Below, in pieces: positions 16,985 to 24,093 of a stretch of DNA of 64,000 bases. A program made the translations under genes and the position numbers. Below the pieces are notes generated by a model, which saw nothing but the letters and a program-made list of their open reading frames with translations, did no database searches and had not been told where the DNA came from. How positions within the stretch are numbered: the stretch's first letter is position 1; every line of letters starts with the position of its first letter. Origin of the DNA: Phycisphaerae bacterium. Its GTDB lineage: Bacteria > Chloroflexota > Anaerolineae > 4572-78 > J111. The stretch spans positions 1 through 64,000 of the forward strand of contig JANQQF010000099.1 of NCBI GenBank assembly GCA_028285035.1. The letters are read 5' to 3'.

Positions 16985-18790
16985 TCATGATCCCATCCCC
17001 GCCACCGCATTCGCGTGCATCCGCTGCATGAGCTTAACGGCCATCGCCTTTTCCTCCTCAGTGAAGCCTTGGGACAGGGTCTCGGTCCAGGCATTGAGGA
17101 CTTTGCGGATGTCAGGGGCGATGTCTTGGGCTTTTTGGGTGACGAAGAAGCCGTAGCCATCTTCGAGTTGGGGATCGGTGGTACGAGTGACATAGCCGAG
17201 GTCGAGCAGTTTGCCGACAACGCGGTTGGCGATAGATTCGTTGACCTTGAGGCGGTCACTGAGGGTGCGATAGTTAAGGCCATCCTCACGGTAGAGGGTC
17301 ATTAGGAAGGCCAGGGTGGAGCTTTCTAGCTGGAATTGAACGAGGGAGTGGTTGAAATAGTCGCGGGCGTGGCGATTGAGGTGGTTAATCCAGTAGCCGA
17401 TGGAGTTGGGGCGATTATCTTGGGTGACGATACGATGCAGGTAATCATATTCCATCGAGTCCGCCAAGCTTTTACGAAGCCAGAAGTAGGTGATGATCCC
17501 GCTGATCACGTAGGACAAAGCAGCTGCTCCGAAGATGCCGTTGAGGCCAAATAGGTCAGCTCCGACGTAGGCCAGTGGAATGTACAAGGCGAAGGTTTGG
17601 GCTAAGGTGAGTAGAGCCGATTGGAAGGGCTTGCTCAATACGCTGAGAACCGTCGTGCCGAGCCTGAGCACACCAAACAGGCCATAGCTGATGGGAATGA
17701 TCCAGAAATAGGCCTGCACGGTGGCGATGACAGTGGGATCATCATTGAACAGGCTGGCGAGGGGGCGACCCAATAGGCCGAAAATAACGACCAGAATGAG
17801 GCCCCAACCTAACATCAGGCGTTGGCTGTAGGTGATGCTCAATTGGGCCCGATCATATTTTTTCGCCCCCCAGTTTTGGCCCACAAAAGGGCTGACCACC
17901 GAGCCAAGGGCCATGACCACCATCAGGCCAAACCCTTCGATTCGTGTAGCGACGCCAAAGGCAGCAACGCTGGCTGGGCCGAAGCTGGCAATCAAACGGG
18001 TGACAATCCCGGTCGAGACGGGGAGCATCATATTGGTGATAGCAGTAGGGAGGCCGATGTAGAGCACCTGTCGCCAGGAGTCAAGCATGGTGCGGAAAGG
18101 GGGTAACACAAGGCTGATCATCTCCTCCCGCTTGTACAAAATCCAGAGGCTGACCACGAGAGTGACCGCTCGGGAGGCGACGGTGGCGTAGGCGGCTCCG
18201 GCCAGCTCAAGGCGAGGGAATGGCCCCCAGCCAAAGATGAGCAGCGGGTCCAGGATGATGTTCACGGCCCCCGCAATCAACATCACTGTGCTGGGGGTAC
18301 GGGTATCGCCTGTGGCTCGAATGGCACTGTTGCCAATCATCGGCACGACTAAAGCCACCGCGCCAAAATACCAAATGACCATATACTCACGAATGAGGGG
18401 CAGGATTTCGGGAGTGGCTCCTAAAAATCGAAAGAGCGGGTCGATGGTGAAAATCCCCACCGTGACAAACACCGCAACCACCAAAATCGCCAAAATTAGG
18501 CTGTCTGTGGTTAGGCGTTGTACCTTTTCTTGATTACCCTCACCAATCGCTCTTGAGATCACTGCCGAAGCTCCTACCCCTAGGCCCAACGACAAGCTCG
18601 CCACCGCCATAATCACTGGAAAGGTAAAACTCATCGCAGCCAGCTCATCGGTGCCAAGCTGACCAACAAAGTAGGTGTCAACCAGGTTGAAGATAGTCAC
18701 GCCCAGCATTCCAAAAATCATGGGAATGGTGAGATCGATCAATGTTCTGAAGATTGGCCCTTCGGTGAGCTTTCCTTTTTGTGATGTCAT
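16985..18790 (-). CDS. MATE efflux transporter fused to a MarR-type DNA-binding domain
   Basis: This 601-residue protein has a complete MATE transporter with 12 helices in two similar halves at residues 1-450 (FNLVDTYFVGQLGTDELAA; GDTRTPSTVMLIAG; FVGQNWGAKK). Residues 453-601 read as a MarR winged helix: a dimerisation helix, then SSTLAFLMTLYREDGLNYRT and LSDRLKVNESIANRVVGKLL as the helix-turn-helix, then a wing ending FFVTQKAQDI and a C-terminal helix pair. The frame is open throughout, so this is one polypeptide. It would pump cationic or organic compounds by Na+ or H+ exchange while a cytoplasmic domain senses or binds DNA. ATG 18790 has AAGGAG at ideal spacing. A 19-base inverted repeat lies just upstream. 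Confidence 0.88.
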   Translation of the reverse strand: MTSQKGKLTEGPIFRTLIDLTIPMIFGMLGVTIFNLVDTYFVGQLGTDELAAMSFTFPVIMAVASLSLGLGVGASAVISRAIGEGNQEKVQRLTTDSLILAILVVAVFVTVGIFTIDPLFRFLGATPEILPLIREYMVIWYFGAVALVVPMIGNSAIRATGDTRTPSTVMLIAGAVNIILDPLLIFGWGPFPRLELAGAAYATVASRAVTLVVSLWILYKREEMISLVLPPFRTMLDSWRQVLYIGLPTAITNMMLPVSTGIVTRLIASFGPASVAAFGVATRIEGFGLMVVMALGSVVSPFVGQNWGAKKYDRAQLSITYSQRLMLGWGLILVVIFGLLGRPLASLFNDDPTVIATVQAYFWIIPISYGLFGVLRLGTTVLSVLSKPFQSALLTLAQTFALYIPLAYVGADLFGLNGIFGAAALSYVISGIITYFWLRKSLADSMEYDYLHRIVTQDNRPNSIGYWINHLNRHARDYFNHSLVQFQLESSTLAFLMTLYREDGLNYRTLSDRLKVNESIANRVVGKLLDLGYVTRTTDPQLEDGYGFFVTQKAQDIAPDIRKVLNAWTETLSQGFTEEEKAMAVKLMQRMHANAVAGMGS

Positions 18791-18811
18791 AATGGTCTCC
18801 TTAATAACTAG

Positions 18812-18868
18812 TAGCCGAGATTTCCAATCTGGTCAGGCATCATTCAGCGAGATTGGAAATCTCGGCTA
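18812..18868. promoter_or_regulatory. 19-bp perfect inverted repeat between MDR gene and MATE-MarR gene
   Basis: TAGCCGAGATTTCCAATCT (18812-18830) and its exact complement (18850-18868) are separated by 19 bases. It lies 21 bases upstream of the MATE-MarR start and downstream of the oxidoreductase stop. It may be a MarR operator, a strong hairpin that insulates the two genes, or a dispersed palindrome; a genome search would decide. Confidence 0.75.
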
Positions 18869-18934
18869 TGCTAATTTTACTCGTTGATAAAAGCTTCTTG
18901 CCCTTCTGGGAAAGATAGAGACATAAGGTGAGGT

Positions 18935-19915
18935 TTACCCCACCAGCAAAACCTTCCCACTACGCCCCGGTCGCTCGGCGTGAAGAACGGCCTCTTTAAA
19001 TTGTGTGAAATCATACTCGGCTTCAACGGGAGGAATCAGATGACCTTGGGCCATCAAGCCCATCAATTCAGTGAGGGATTGCTGAATGTGGGCGGGGGGT
19101 TGGACCCGGAACCAATGAGTGAGCCAGAACCCACGAATGGTTAAACCTCTGAATAAGAGTTCACCCCAATTGACCGGAGTCTCTTCCAAGCTGAGCAGGC
19201 CATAGACAAGCATTGTCCCGCCGGGTCGTAGACTAGCAATCGCTAACTTACCAGTAGGTCCACCCACTGCCTCAATCGCCCCTTTGACCCCTTTGCCGCC
19301 TGTCACTGCCTGCACCTGTGCTACTACGTCATCATCTTCAGTGCAAAACACTGCATCGGCCCCCAAATCGAGCAGCTCTTGCACCTGAGCTCGACGGCGG
19401 ACTAGATTGATTGTTTTGTAGCCTTGTATCTTGGCGATTTGTAGAACAACCCGGCCCAAGGTCGAGCCAGCCGCCGTCTGGAGCACCCAATCGCCTGCCT
19501 CCAACTTGAGTTCATCGTGGAGCATCACCCAAGCCGTGACGGGGTTGACCACGAATTGAGCAGCAGTTTGGTCACTGACTGTGTCGGGCACGGGAAGACA
19601 TTGCTGGGCATCGAGGATGATGTGGCTTTGCCAGGTGCCCGGTGGACCAAGCGGAACAACACGTTGCCCCACTTGGCTGGCAGCCACGCCTTCCCCAACC
19701 GCCTCAATCACGCCCATCGCTTCAAACCCTGGCACAGCGGGCAATTCGGGCCGTCGCCCGTACATCCCCCGAATATACATTACATCCGAGGGGTTGATGG
19801 TGCGGTGTGTCAAGCGCAGCCGAACCTCGCCTGGGCCTGGTTCGGGCAAATCGCCCTCAACCAGCGATAAAACATCGGCGGGTTCGCCGAATTGTGAAAA
19901 CTGAATAGCCTGCAT
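18935..19915 (-). CDS. Zinc-independent MDR oxidoreductase (quinone/enoyl reductase type)
   Basis: This 326-residue enzyme belongs to the medium-chain dehydrogenase/reductase superfamily. It begins MQAIQFSQFGEPADVLSL, the classic opening of quinone oxidoreductase and trans-2-enoyl reductase (MECR) proteins. The catalytic-domain motif is RTINPSDVMYIRGMY and the NADPH Rossmann region contains LQTAAGSTLGRVVLQIAK. The structural and catalytic zinc cysteines of alcohol dehydrogenases are absent, so reduction of a C=C bond of a quinone, enone or enoyl thioester with NADPH is likely. The start ATG 19915 has AGGAGA well placed. It is upstream of, and may be co-transcribed with, the MATE-MarR gene if the hairpin between them does not terminate. 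Confidence 0.85.
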   Translation of the reverse strand: MQAIQFSQFGEPADVLSLVEGDLPEPGPGEVRLRLTHRTINPSDVMYIRGMYGRRPELPAVPGFEAMGVIEAVGEGVAASQVGQRVVPLGPPGTWQSHIILDAQQCLPVPDTVSDQTAAQFVVNPVTAWVMLHDELKLEAGDWVLQTAAGSTLGRVVLQIAKIQGYKTINLVRRRAQVQELLDLGADAVFCTEDDDVVAQVQAVTGGKGVKGAIEAVGGPTGKLAIASLRPGGTMLVYGLLSLEETPVNWGELLFRGLTIRGFWLTHWFRVQPPAHIQQSLTELMGLMAQGHLIPPVEAEYDFTQFKEAVLHAERPGRSGKVLLVG

Positions 19916-19995
19916 GGGATGTCTCCTAAATTTTCGATTTTGATTTGCGATTTACGGCAGGGTAGACGGATGTTGAGTTTAATTGCTTCTTTCTC

Positions 19996-20037
19996 ATTCA
20001 CAATTCACCGCTCGCAATTCACCATTCACAATTAGCA
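19996..20037. repeat. Heptad repeat array (family C)
   Basis: Six consecutive 7-base units read ATTCACA, ATTCACC, GCTCGCA, ATTCACC, ATTCACA, ATTAGCA, with perfect period 7 and no spacers. It sits in the 200-base gap between the MDR start and the Clp_N-protease gene. Confidence 0.85.
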
Positions 20038-20115
20038 TGATATACTTTCGCCGTAAATTCGGTGCTTCGCGAAATAAGTTGCATTGAACTATAGACCACA
20101 ATTTAAGGGAAGGCA

Positions 20116-21396
20116 ATGTCCAATCTCTTCGCAGACTTTACCCGAGATAGCCACCGGGCTTTGAGCAATGCCAGAAGTGTGGCCAAAAAACACAAGCAAA
20201 AAGTGATGACCTCAACTCACTTGCTGTTGGGATTGATGCAGCTTTCGGGGAGTCAAGCCGAGCAAATCTTACGAACATTACGAGTAAAGCCAGATAATAT
20301 CAAGACCCGATTGGTGGCGCAGGTGCGATTGGCGGCGAAAGACGACACTGAAGTATCGCCCAACATTGGATCTGATGGCCGGTACGGTAAGCTGGACTTT
20401 GATACGACGCGAATTTTAGAGCAAGCTTCGGCTGAGGCGATGGAACAGGATGTCGATTTTATCGATAGCCGGGTACTGCTACTAGGGATGCTGCGTCACC
20501 CACAGAGTCTGGCGGGTGAAATGTTGTTGCAACACGGGGTGACCCCCGCCGAATTTCGCGCAGCAGCTAAACTCCACGAGCAAGGCCCCACAAATGCGCC
20601 TCGCCAATCAACCAATCTATCATCTTTGCAGGCTCCGGTCAGTCTCAGCCCTGTTTTTTTGGGGCTTGTCCTCTTTACAGCAATTTCGGGTTATCTGACG
20701 TGGGCTGGCATTGGTAACAGTGGACGTACCGTGTTTTTGTTTGTGACTGGTGGCTGGCTCATTTCCCTGGCCTTGCACGAATTTGGGCACGCACTCGTTG
20801 GCTACTGGGGCGGCGACAAAAGTGTGGTTGATAAAGGTTACCTGACCCTCAACCCACTCAAATACACCCACCCTCTATTGAGCATTGCCCTGCCGCTAAT
20901 CTTTTTGATTATCGGTGGAATCGGCTTGCCTGGTGGGGCGGTATATATCAACCGGTTGGCTATTCGGCGTCAATTTATGCATAGTCTCATCTCTGCCGCT
21001 GGGCCAATTGCCACCTTCCTTTTTGGGGTGATAACGGCCATTCCGTTTATCTTTAATCTGCATCGTTCAACCTTGGAAACCCATAGTGCCTTCTGGGAAG
21101 GGCTGGCTTTTCTCCTGTTTGTCCAAATCATCGCCCTTTTGCTCAATCTACTACCTATTCCTGGTCTTGATGGCTTCGGCATCATTGAACCGTTTTTGCC
21201 CCCAAGTATCCTGCGGGTGGCTGAGACAATCCGGGGCTTTAGCCTGATATTGATCTTTCTTGTTCTGTTTCGGGTCGATGCGATTGCATCACAATTTTTT
21301 GATAGTGTTTGGCAACTTGCTATACTCATCAATTTTGATTTGGTCGCTCTAGTTCCCGAGGGCTTTGATCTGTTCCGTTTTTGGACCAGCTTATAG
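20116..21396 (+). CDS. Clp_N domain fused to an intramembrane site-2 (M50) protease
   Basis: The protein has 426 residues. Residues 1-155 form a double Clp_N repeat, the substrate- and adaptor-binding module usually found on ClpA, ClpB or ClpC; the two halves begin DFTRDSHRALSNARSVAKK and DFDTTRILEQASAEAMEQ. Residues 175-426 are a six-helix membrane domain with HEFGH (221-225) in the second helix and PIPGLDGFG (Asp352) near the end. These supply the zinc ligands and the catalytic Glu of S2P-type intramembrane proteases. No PDZ or CBS domain is present, so Clp_N may supply substrate recognition in the cytoplasm. ATG 20116 has GGGAAGG upstream. A Pmp3 gene and two microprotein genes follow at short distance. 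Confidence 0.88.
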   Translation: MSNLFADFTRDSHRALSNARSVAKKHKQKVMTSTHLLLGLMQLSGSQAEQILRTLRVKPDNIKTRLVAQVRLAAKDDTEVSPNIGSDGRYGKLDFDTTRILEQASAEAMEQDVDFIDSRVLLLGMLRHPQSLAGEMLLQHGVTPAEFRAAAKLHEQGPTNAPRQSTNLSSLQAPVSLSPVFLGLVLFTAISGYLTWAGIGNSGRTVFLFVTGGWLISLALHEFGHALVGYWGGDKSVVDKGYLTLNPLKYTHPLLSIALPLIFLIIGGIGLPGGAVYINRLAIRRQFMHSLISAAGPIATFLFGVITAIPFIFNLHRSTLETHSAFWEGLAFLLFVQIIALLLNLLPIPGLDGFGIIEPFLPPSILRVAETIRGFSLILIFLVLFRVDAIASQFFDSVWQLAILINFDLVALVPEGFDLFRFWTSL

Positions 21397-21413
21397 AGAG
21401 AGGAGACACTCTA

Positions 21414-21578
21414 ATGAGTCAACGAGATATCCAAGTTTTGATCTCGGTCTTTGTCCCACCGCTTGGGGTATTTCTTCATAGTGGTATTGGCTTTTCCCTC
21501 ATTTTGAATATCATACTTACCCTGCTCGGCTTTTTTCCAGGGCTTATTCACGCCATTTTGGTCATCAATAGGGATTGA
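21414..21578 (+). CDS. Pmp3/YqaE-family small membrane protein
   Basis: This 54-residue hydrophobic protein has two membrane helices. The family signature VFVPPLGVFLHSG in the first helix and LNIILTLLGFFPGLIHA in the second is a close match to YqaE/Pmp3 proteins, which influence membrane potential and salt or cold stress tolerance. ATG 21414 is used because AGGAGA lies about eight bases upstream; the longer TTG start would overlap the protease gene. The gene begins 17 bases after the protease stop, so the two are surely co-transcribed. Confidence 0.9.
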   Translation: MSQRDIQVLISVFVPPLGVFLHSGIGFSLILNIILTLLGFFPGLIHAILVINRD

Positions 21579-21598
21579 GGGGGTCACGGAGTAATGTT

Positions 21599-21721
21599 AT
21601 GGAACCGGCTGGTTTAGCCCTGACCCGAATGCCTTTCAGTTTAGGCAGCATCCTCTTTCTCGTCATTGTCGCTGGCCTTGTTTTCTTTGTCGCCCACCGG
21701 ACCACTGAGGATGAGGAATAG
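21599..21721 (+). CDS. 40-residue single-helix membrane microprotein
   Basis: This open frame is shorter than usual gene-finding limits. GGAG at 21588-21591 is seven bases before ATG 21599. The product has a short polar N terminus, one membrane helix (GSILFLVIVAGLVFFVA, about residues 16-32) and an acidic tail HRTTEDEE. It lies 20 bases after the Pmp3 stop, in the same direction. I do not recognise a family. Its layout, a helix followed by an acidic tail, is repeated in the next microprotein; both could be regulators or substrates of the neighbouring intramembrane protease, which is inference. Confidence 0.6.
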   Translation: MEPAGLALTRMPFSLGSILFLVIVAGLVFFVAHRTTEDEE

Positions 21722-21775
21722 GTGAATTAGTACTGTTATCATCAATTGTATGTAAATCAAAAAACGTAAATTCAT

Positions 21776-21889
21776 ATGGACATTCCCCCAATTTATGTTG
21801 CTATTCTGCTTGTCTTTCTTTCCGCAGCTTTGGTCTTTATTCGTGCCAAAATGGCTGATGAGTCGGGTGAGGATCTTGATTCCGAGTAA
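21776..21889 (+). CDS. 37-residue single-helix membrane microprotein
   Basis: ATG 21776 opens a frame of 37 codons encoding MDIPPI, one membrane helix (YVAILLVFLSAALVFI) and a charged tail ending EDLDSE. No clear ribosome-binding site is seen, so confidence is lower than for its neighbour. It resembles the 40-residue microprotein in size, helix position and acidic C terminus but not in detailed sequence. It ends 45 bases before the glycosyltransferase start. Confidence 0.5.
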   Translation: MDIPPIYVAILLVFLSAALVFIRAKMADESGEDLDSE

Positions 21890-21934
21890 TCGCTTATATG
21901 ACAATTCACACCAGTTGATATAGAATGCTACTCT

Positions 21935-23281
21935 ATGCGCATACTAATCATCAACTATGAGTTCCCCCCTATTGGGGCGGGTGGTGGCAAAGCCAGTCAA
22001 AAGATTGCGACAAGCTTGGTCGAAATGGGCCATACGGTTCGAGTGATTACAAGCCGACCCACCCAAATGTATAGTTTATTTGGCAACCTCAGCGTTCTGG
22101 CTGGGGTCGGTTTTTGGGTCTACCTCATCATCATTAAACTTCAATTGGACAAGGACATTAGCGATCATGGGTTTACCATTCTAGGAACCTTACTACTATT
22201 AATTGGCTTCATCTTGCGTCATACCGGCATCACCTGGGAGTTAATTAGCCCGATTCGGGGTCTAAAGCCGATAGAGTTTATTGATGGGGTTGAGGTGCAA
22301 CGTATTCCTGTCTTACGCCAACGTCAGGACTATTGTTCAACACCCGAAATGTTCACCTTTCTCTTAAGTGGCCTCTGGTATAGCTTTTTTCAGGTTCGCG
22401 AATTCAAGCCTGACGTGGTCCACATCTTTTTTGGTATCCCAGATGGCCCCATCGGTTGGATGTTGAAGCGGGCGTATGGATTGCCTTATCTGATTTCGTT
22501 GCGTGGGGCCGATGTGCCCTCCAGCGAGGTTAAGCGTTTTGCTAAGCAGTACAAGGTGTTACGACCATTTATTCGCTGGTTATGGCACGATGCGGATGCT
22601 TTGGTCGCTGTCTCAAATGGCCTGCGTTCCTATGCCTACGAGACCACACCTGATTTGCCTATCGAGGTGATTCCCAATGCCATCGAACTGTCGGAGTTCA
22701 CCCCCCCCCGCCAACGGAGCACAGACCACCCCGTACGTCTGCTCTTTGTCGGGCGGCTGAACGCCTTCAAAAATGTAGAAGCCTTAATCGATGCTTGTTG
22801 CCAACTTCGGGCCAATGATGTCGAAAACTTTGAACTACAGTTGGTCGGCGAGGGTGAGCGGCGCTCCAATTTAGAGCGCTTAGTGGTTGAAAAGGGGTTA
22901 ACCAAACACGTTAATTTTATCGGCTGGGTGGAGCGTGGTGAGATTGTAAACTACTATCGTCAGGCTGATTTATTTGTCACTGCAACGACGTGGGAAGGGA
23001 TGCCCAATACCGTATTGGAGGGGATGGCTTGTGGCTTACCTGTGGTCGCAACCCGCGCTTCAGGATTAGAAGAACTGGTTCGCGATGGGGTGAATGGCTA
23101 TTTGGTAGAGATAAATAATCCCTCCCTGTTGGCCGATCGTTTGACCGAACTGATCGACAATCCTTATGAACGACACCGCATGGGGAAGGAAAGTCGTAAA
23201 ATTACAGAGCGTGAATTTGACTGGGAGTACATTGCTAGGCAATATGTCGATGTGTATAAGCGAATTACGAATAGCGAATGA
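21935..23281 (+). CDS. GT4-family glycosyltransferase with an inserted pair of membrane helices
   Basis: This 448-residue GT-B enzyme transfers an activated sugar, probably with retention, to a lipid or glycan at the inner membrane face. The N-terminal donor-loop motif is YEFPPIGAGGGKA, and the C-terminal nucleotide-sugar site contains LLFVGRLNAFKN and the EX7E element EGMPNTVLEGMACGLP. Unusually, residues about 43-113 form an insertion with two hydrophobic helices (51-68 and 79-96) between VRVITSRP and FIDGVEVQRIPV, positions that are normally joined by a short loop. The first glycan gene of a four-gene co-directional block, it ends in the heptad repeat at about 23262. Confidence 0.9.
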   Translation: MRILIINYEFPPIGAGGGKASQKIATSLVEMGHTVRVITSRPTQMYSLFGNLSVLAGVGFWVYLIIIKLQLDKDISDHGFTILGTLLLLIGFILRHTGITWELISPIRGLKPIEFIDGVEVQRIPVLRQRQDYCSTPEMFTFLLSGLWYSFFQVREFKPDVVHIFFGIPDGPIGWMLKRAYGLPYLISLRGADVPSSEVKRFAKQYKVLRPFIRWLWHDADALVAVSNGLRSYAYETTPDLPIEVIPNAIELSEFTPPRQRSTDHPVRLLFVGRLNAFKNVEALIDACCQLRANDVENFELQLVGEGERRSNLERLVVEKGLTKHVNFIGWVERGEIVNYYRQADLFVTATTWEGMPNTVLEGMACGLPVVATRASGLEELVRDGVNGYLVEINNPSLLADRLTELIDNPYERHRMGKESRKITEREFDWEYIARQYVDVYKRITNSE

Positions 23282-23326
23282 TCAATTGTGGATGGTAAAT
23301 GAGCAGAATTGTTCCAAGCACAATTC
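23262..23326. repeat. Degenerate heptad repeat array (family C)
   Basis: Degenerate seven-base units related to AATTGTG/GATGGTA follow the GT4 stop codon, then GAATTGT (23306-23312) and its complement ACAATTC (23320-23326) form a small hairpin. It contributes the last residues of the GT4 reading frame. Confidence 0.5.
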
Positions 23327-23345
23327 TATGTGTGGCTAGTGACGC

Positions 23346-24071
23346 ATGACAAGTAACAATGACGTTACCTCAAATCAAATAGATGGGCCGCTCAGCACAA
23401 ACCTCGACCGTACGGTACAGCTTTGTTTTGGGGGGAAATTTGCGGCCTTCTCCAAAGAGCGTCGGGACAAAGCCAAAGCAGCTTTTGCGGCGACGCTTGG
23501 CCTGGCTGATACTGAGCTTGTCATTAAACCTTTGGATGAAGATAAGACGGATTATCTGACCTCACTCCCTGTAGATAAGAGTGAGGCGTTGCACGACCTG
23601 TTGAAAACCAATAACGGCCAACTTCGTTTGCTTGATCTCAATCGGGTAGTCATGGAGCGCTCTTCGGGCGCTGTGGAAGAGTGGACGGTGGAGAAGGGGC
23701 GTTTTACCCTAACCGCTTCGGCTCCACCCGTGCAATTGGATGAGTCAGGCCAACCAATTGATGAGGATAATCCCAGCCCCCGAATTTGGATCTTTCATCT
23801 GGCTTACCTCTTCGTTTCACTCGCTCTGGCGGCCAGTATTCTTCGCTTCTCAGCAATGGTGTCGCTCTCACTTCTATTTATTACGGTCCTCAGTCTGGCT
23901 GGCCTGATTCTGGCCCGCTATCGGCAAATTCTGCTGGCGCACGTTTTGGGTGTTGCTGTTGGGTTGGCGGCCCCGGTCATCATTTGCGCCCGCCTTCAGC
24001 CAGTGGCTACCTTGATTATGCTCTCCAGTCTTGTCACGGTCATCTTTTTTGTACGTCGGATTATATTTTAG
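23346..24071 (+). CDS. Unknown membrane protein in the glycan block
   Basis: I do not recognise this 241-residue protein. Residues 1-145 are soluble and mixed charged, with an alanine-rich helix SKERRDKAKAAFAATLGL. Residues about 150-240 are three to four hydrophobic helices (IWIFHLAYLFVSLALAAS, MVSLSLLFITVLSLAGLIL, LLAHVLGVAVGLAAPVII and the last ending VIFFVRRIIF). The N-terminal part may be an adaptor for the flanking glycosyltransferases. ATG 23346 has no evident ribosome-binding site. The position between GT4 and GT39 genes, all transcribed in one direction, is the only functional hint. Confidence 0.6.
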   Translation: MTSNNDVTSNQIDGPLSTNLDRTVQLCFGGKFAAFSKERRDKAKAAFAATLGLADTELVIKPLDEDKTDYLTSLPVDKSEALHDLLKTNNGQLRLLDLNRVVMERSSGAVEEWTVEKGRFTLTASAPPVQLDESGQPIDEDNPSPRIWIFHLAYLFVSLALAASILRFSAMVSLSLLFITVLSLAGLILARYRQILLAHVLGVAVGLAAPVIICARLQPVATLIMLSSLVTVIFFVRRIIF

Positions 24072-24093
24072 AAAGTTTTGATAGGATGACCCT

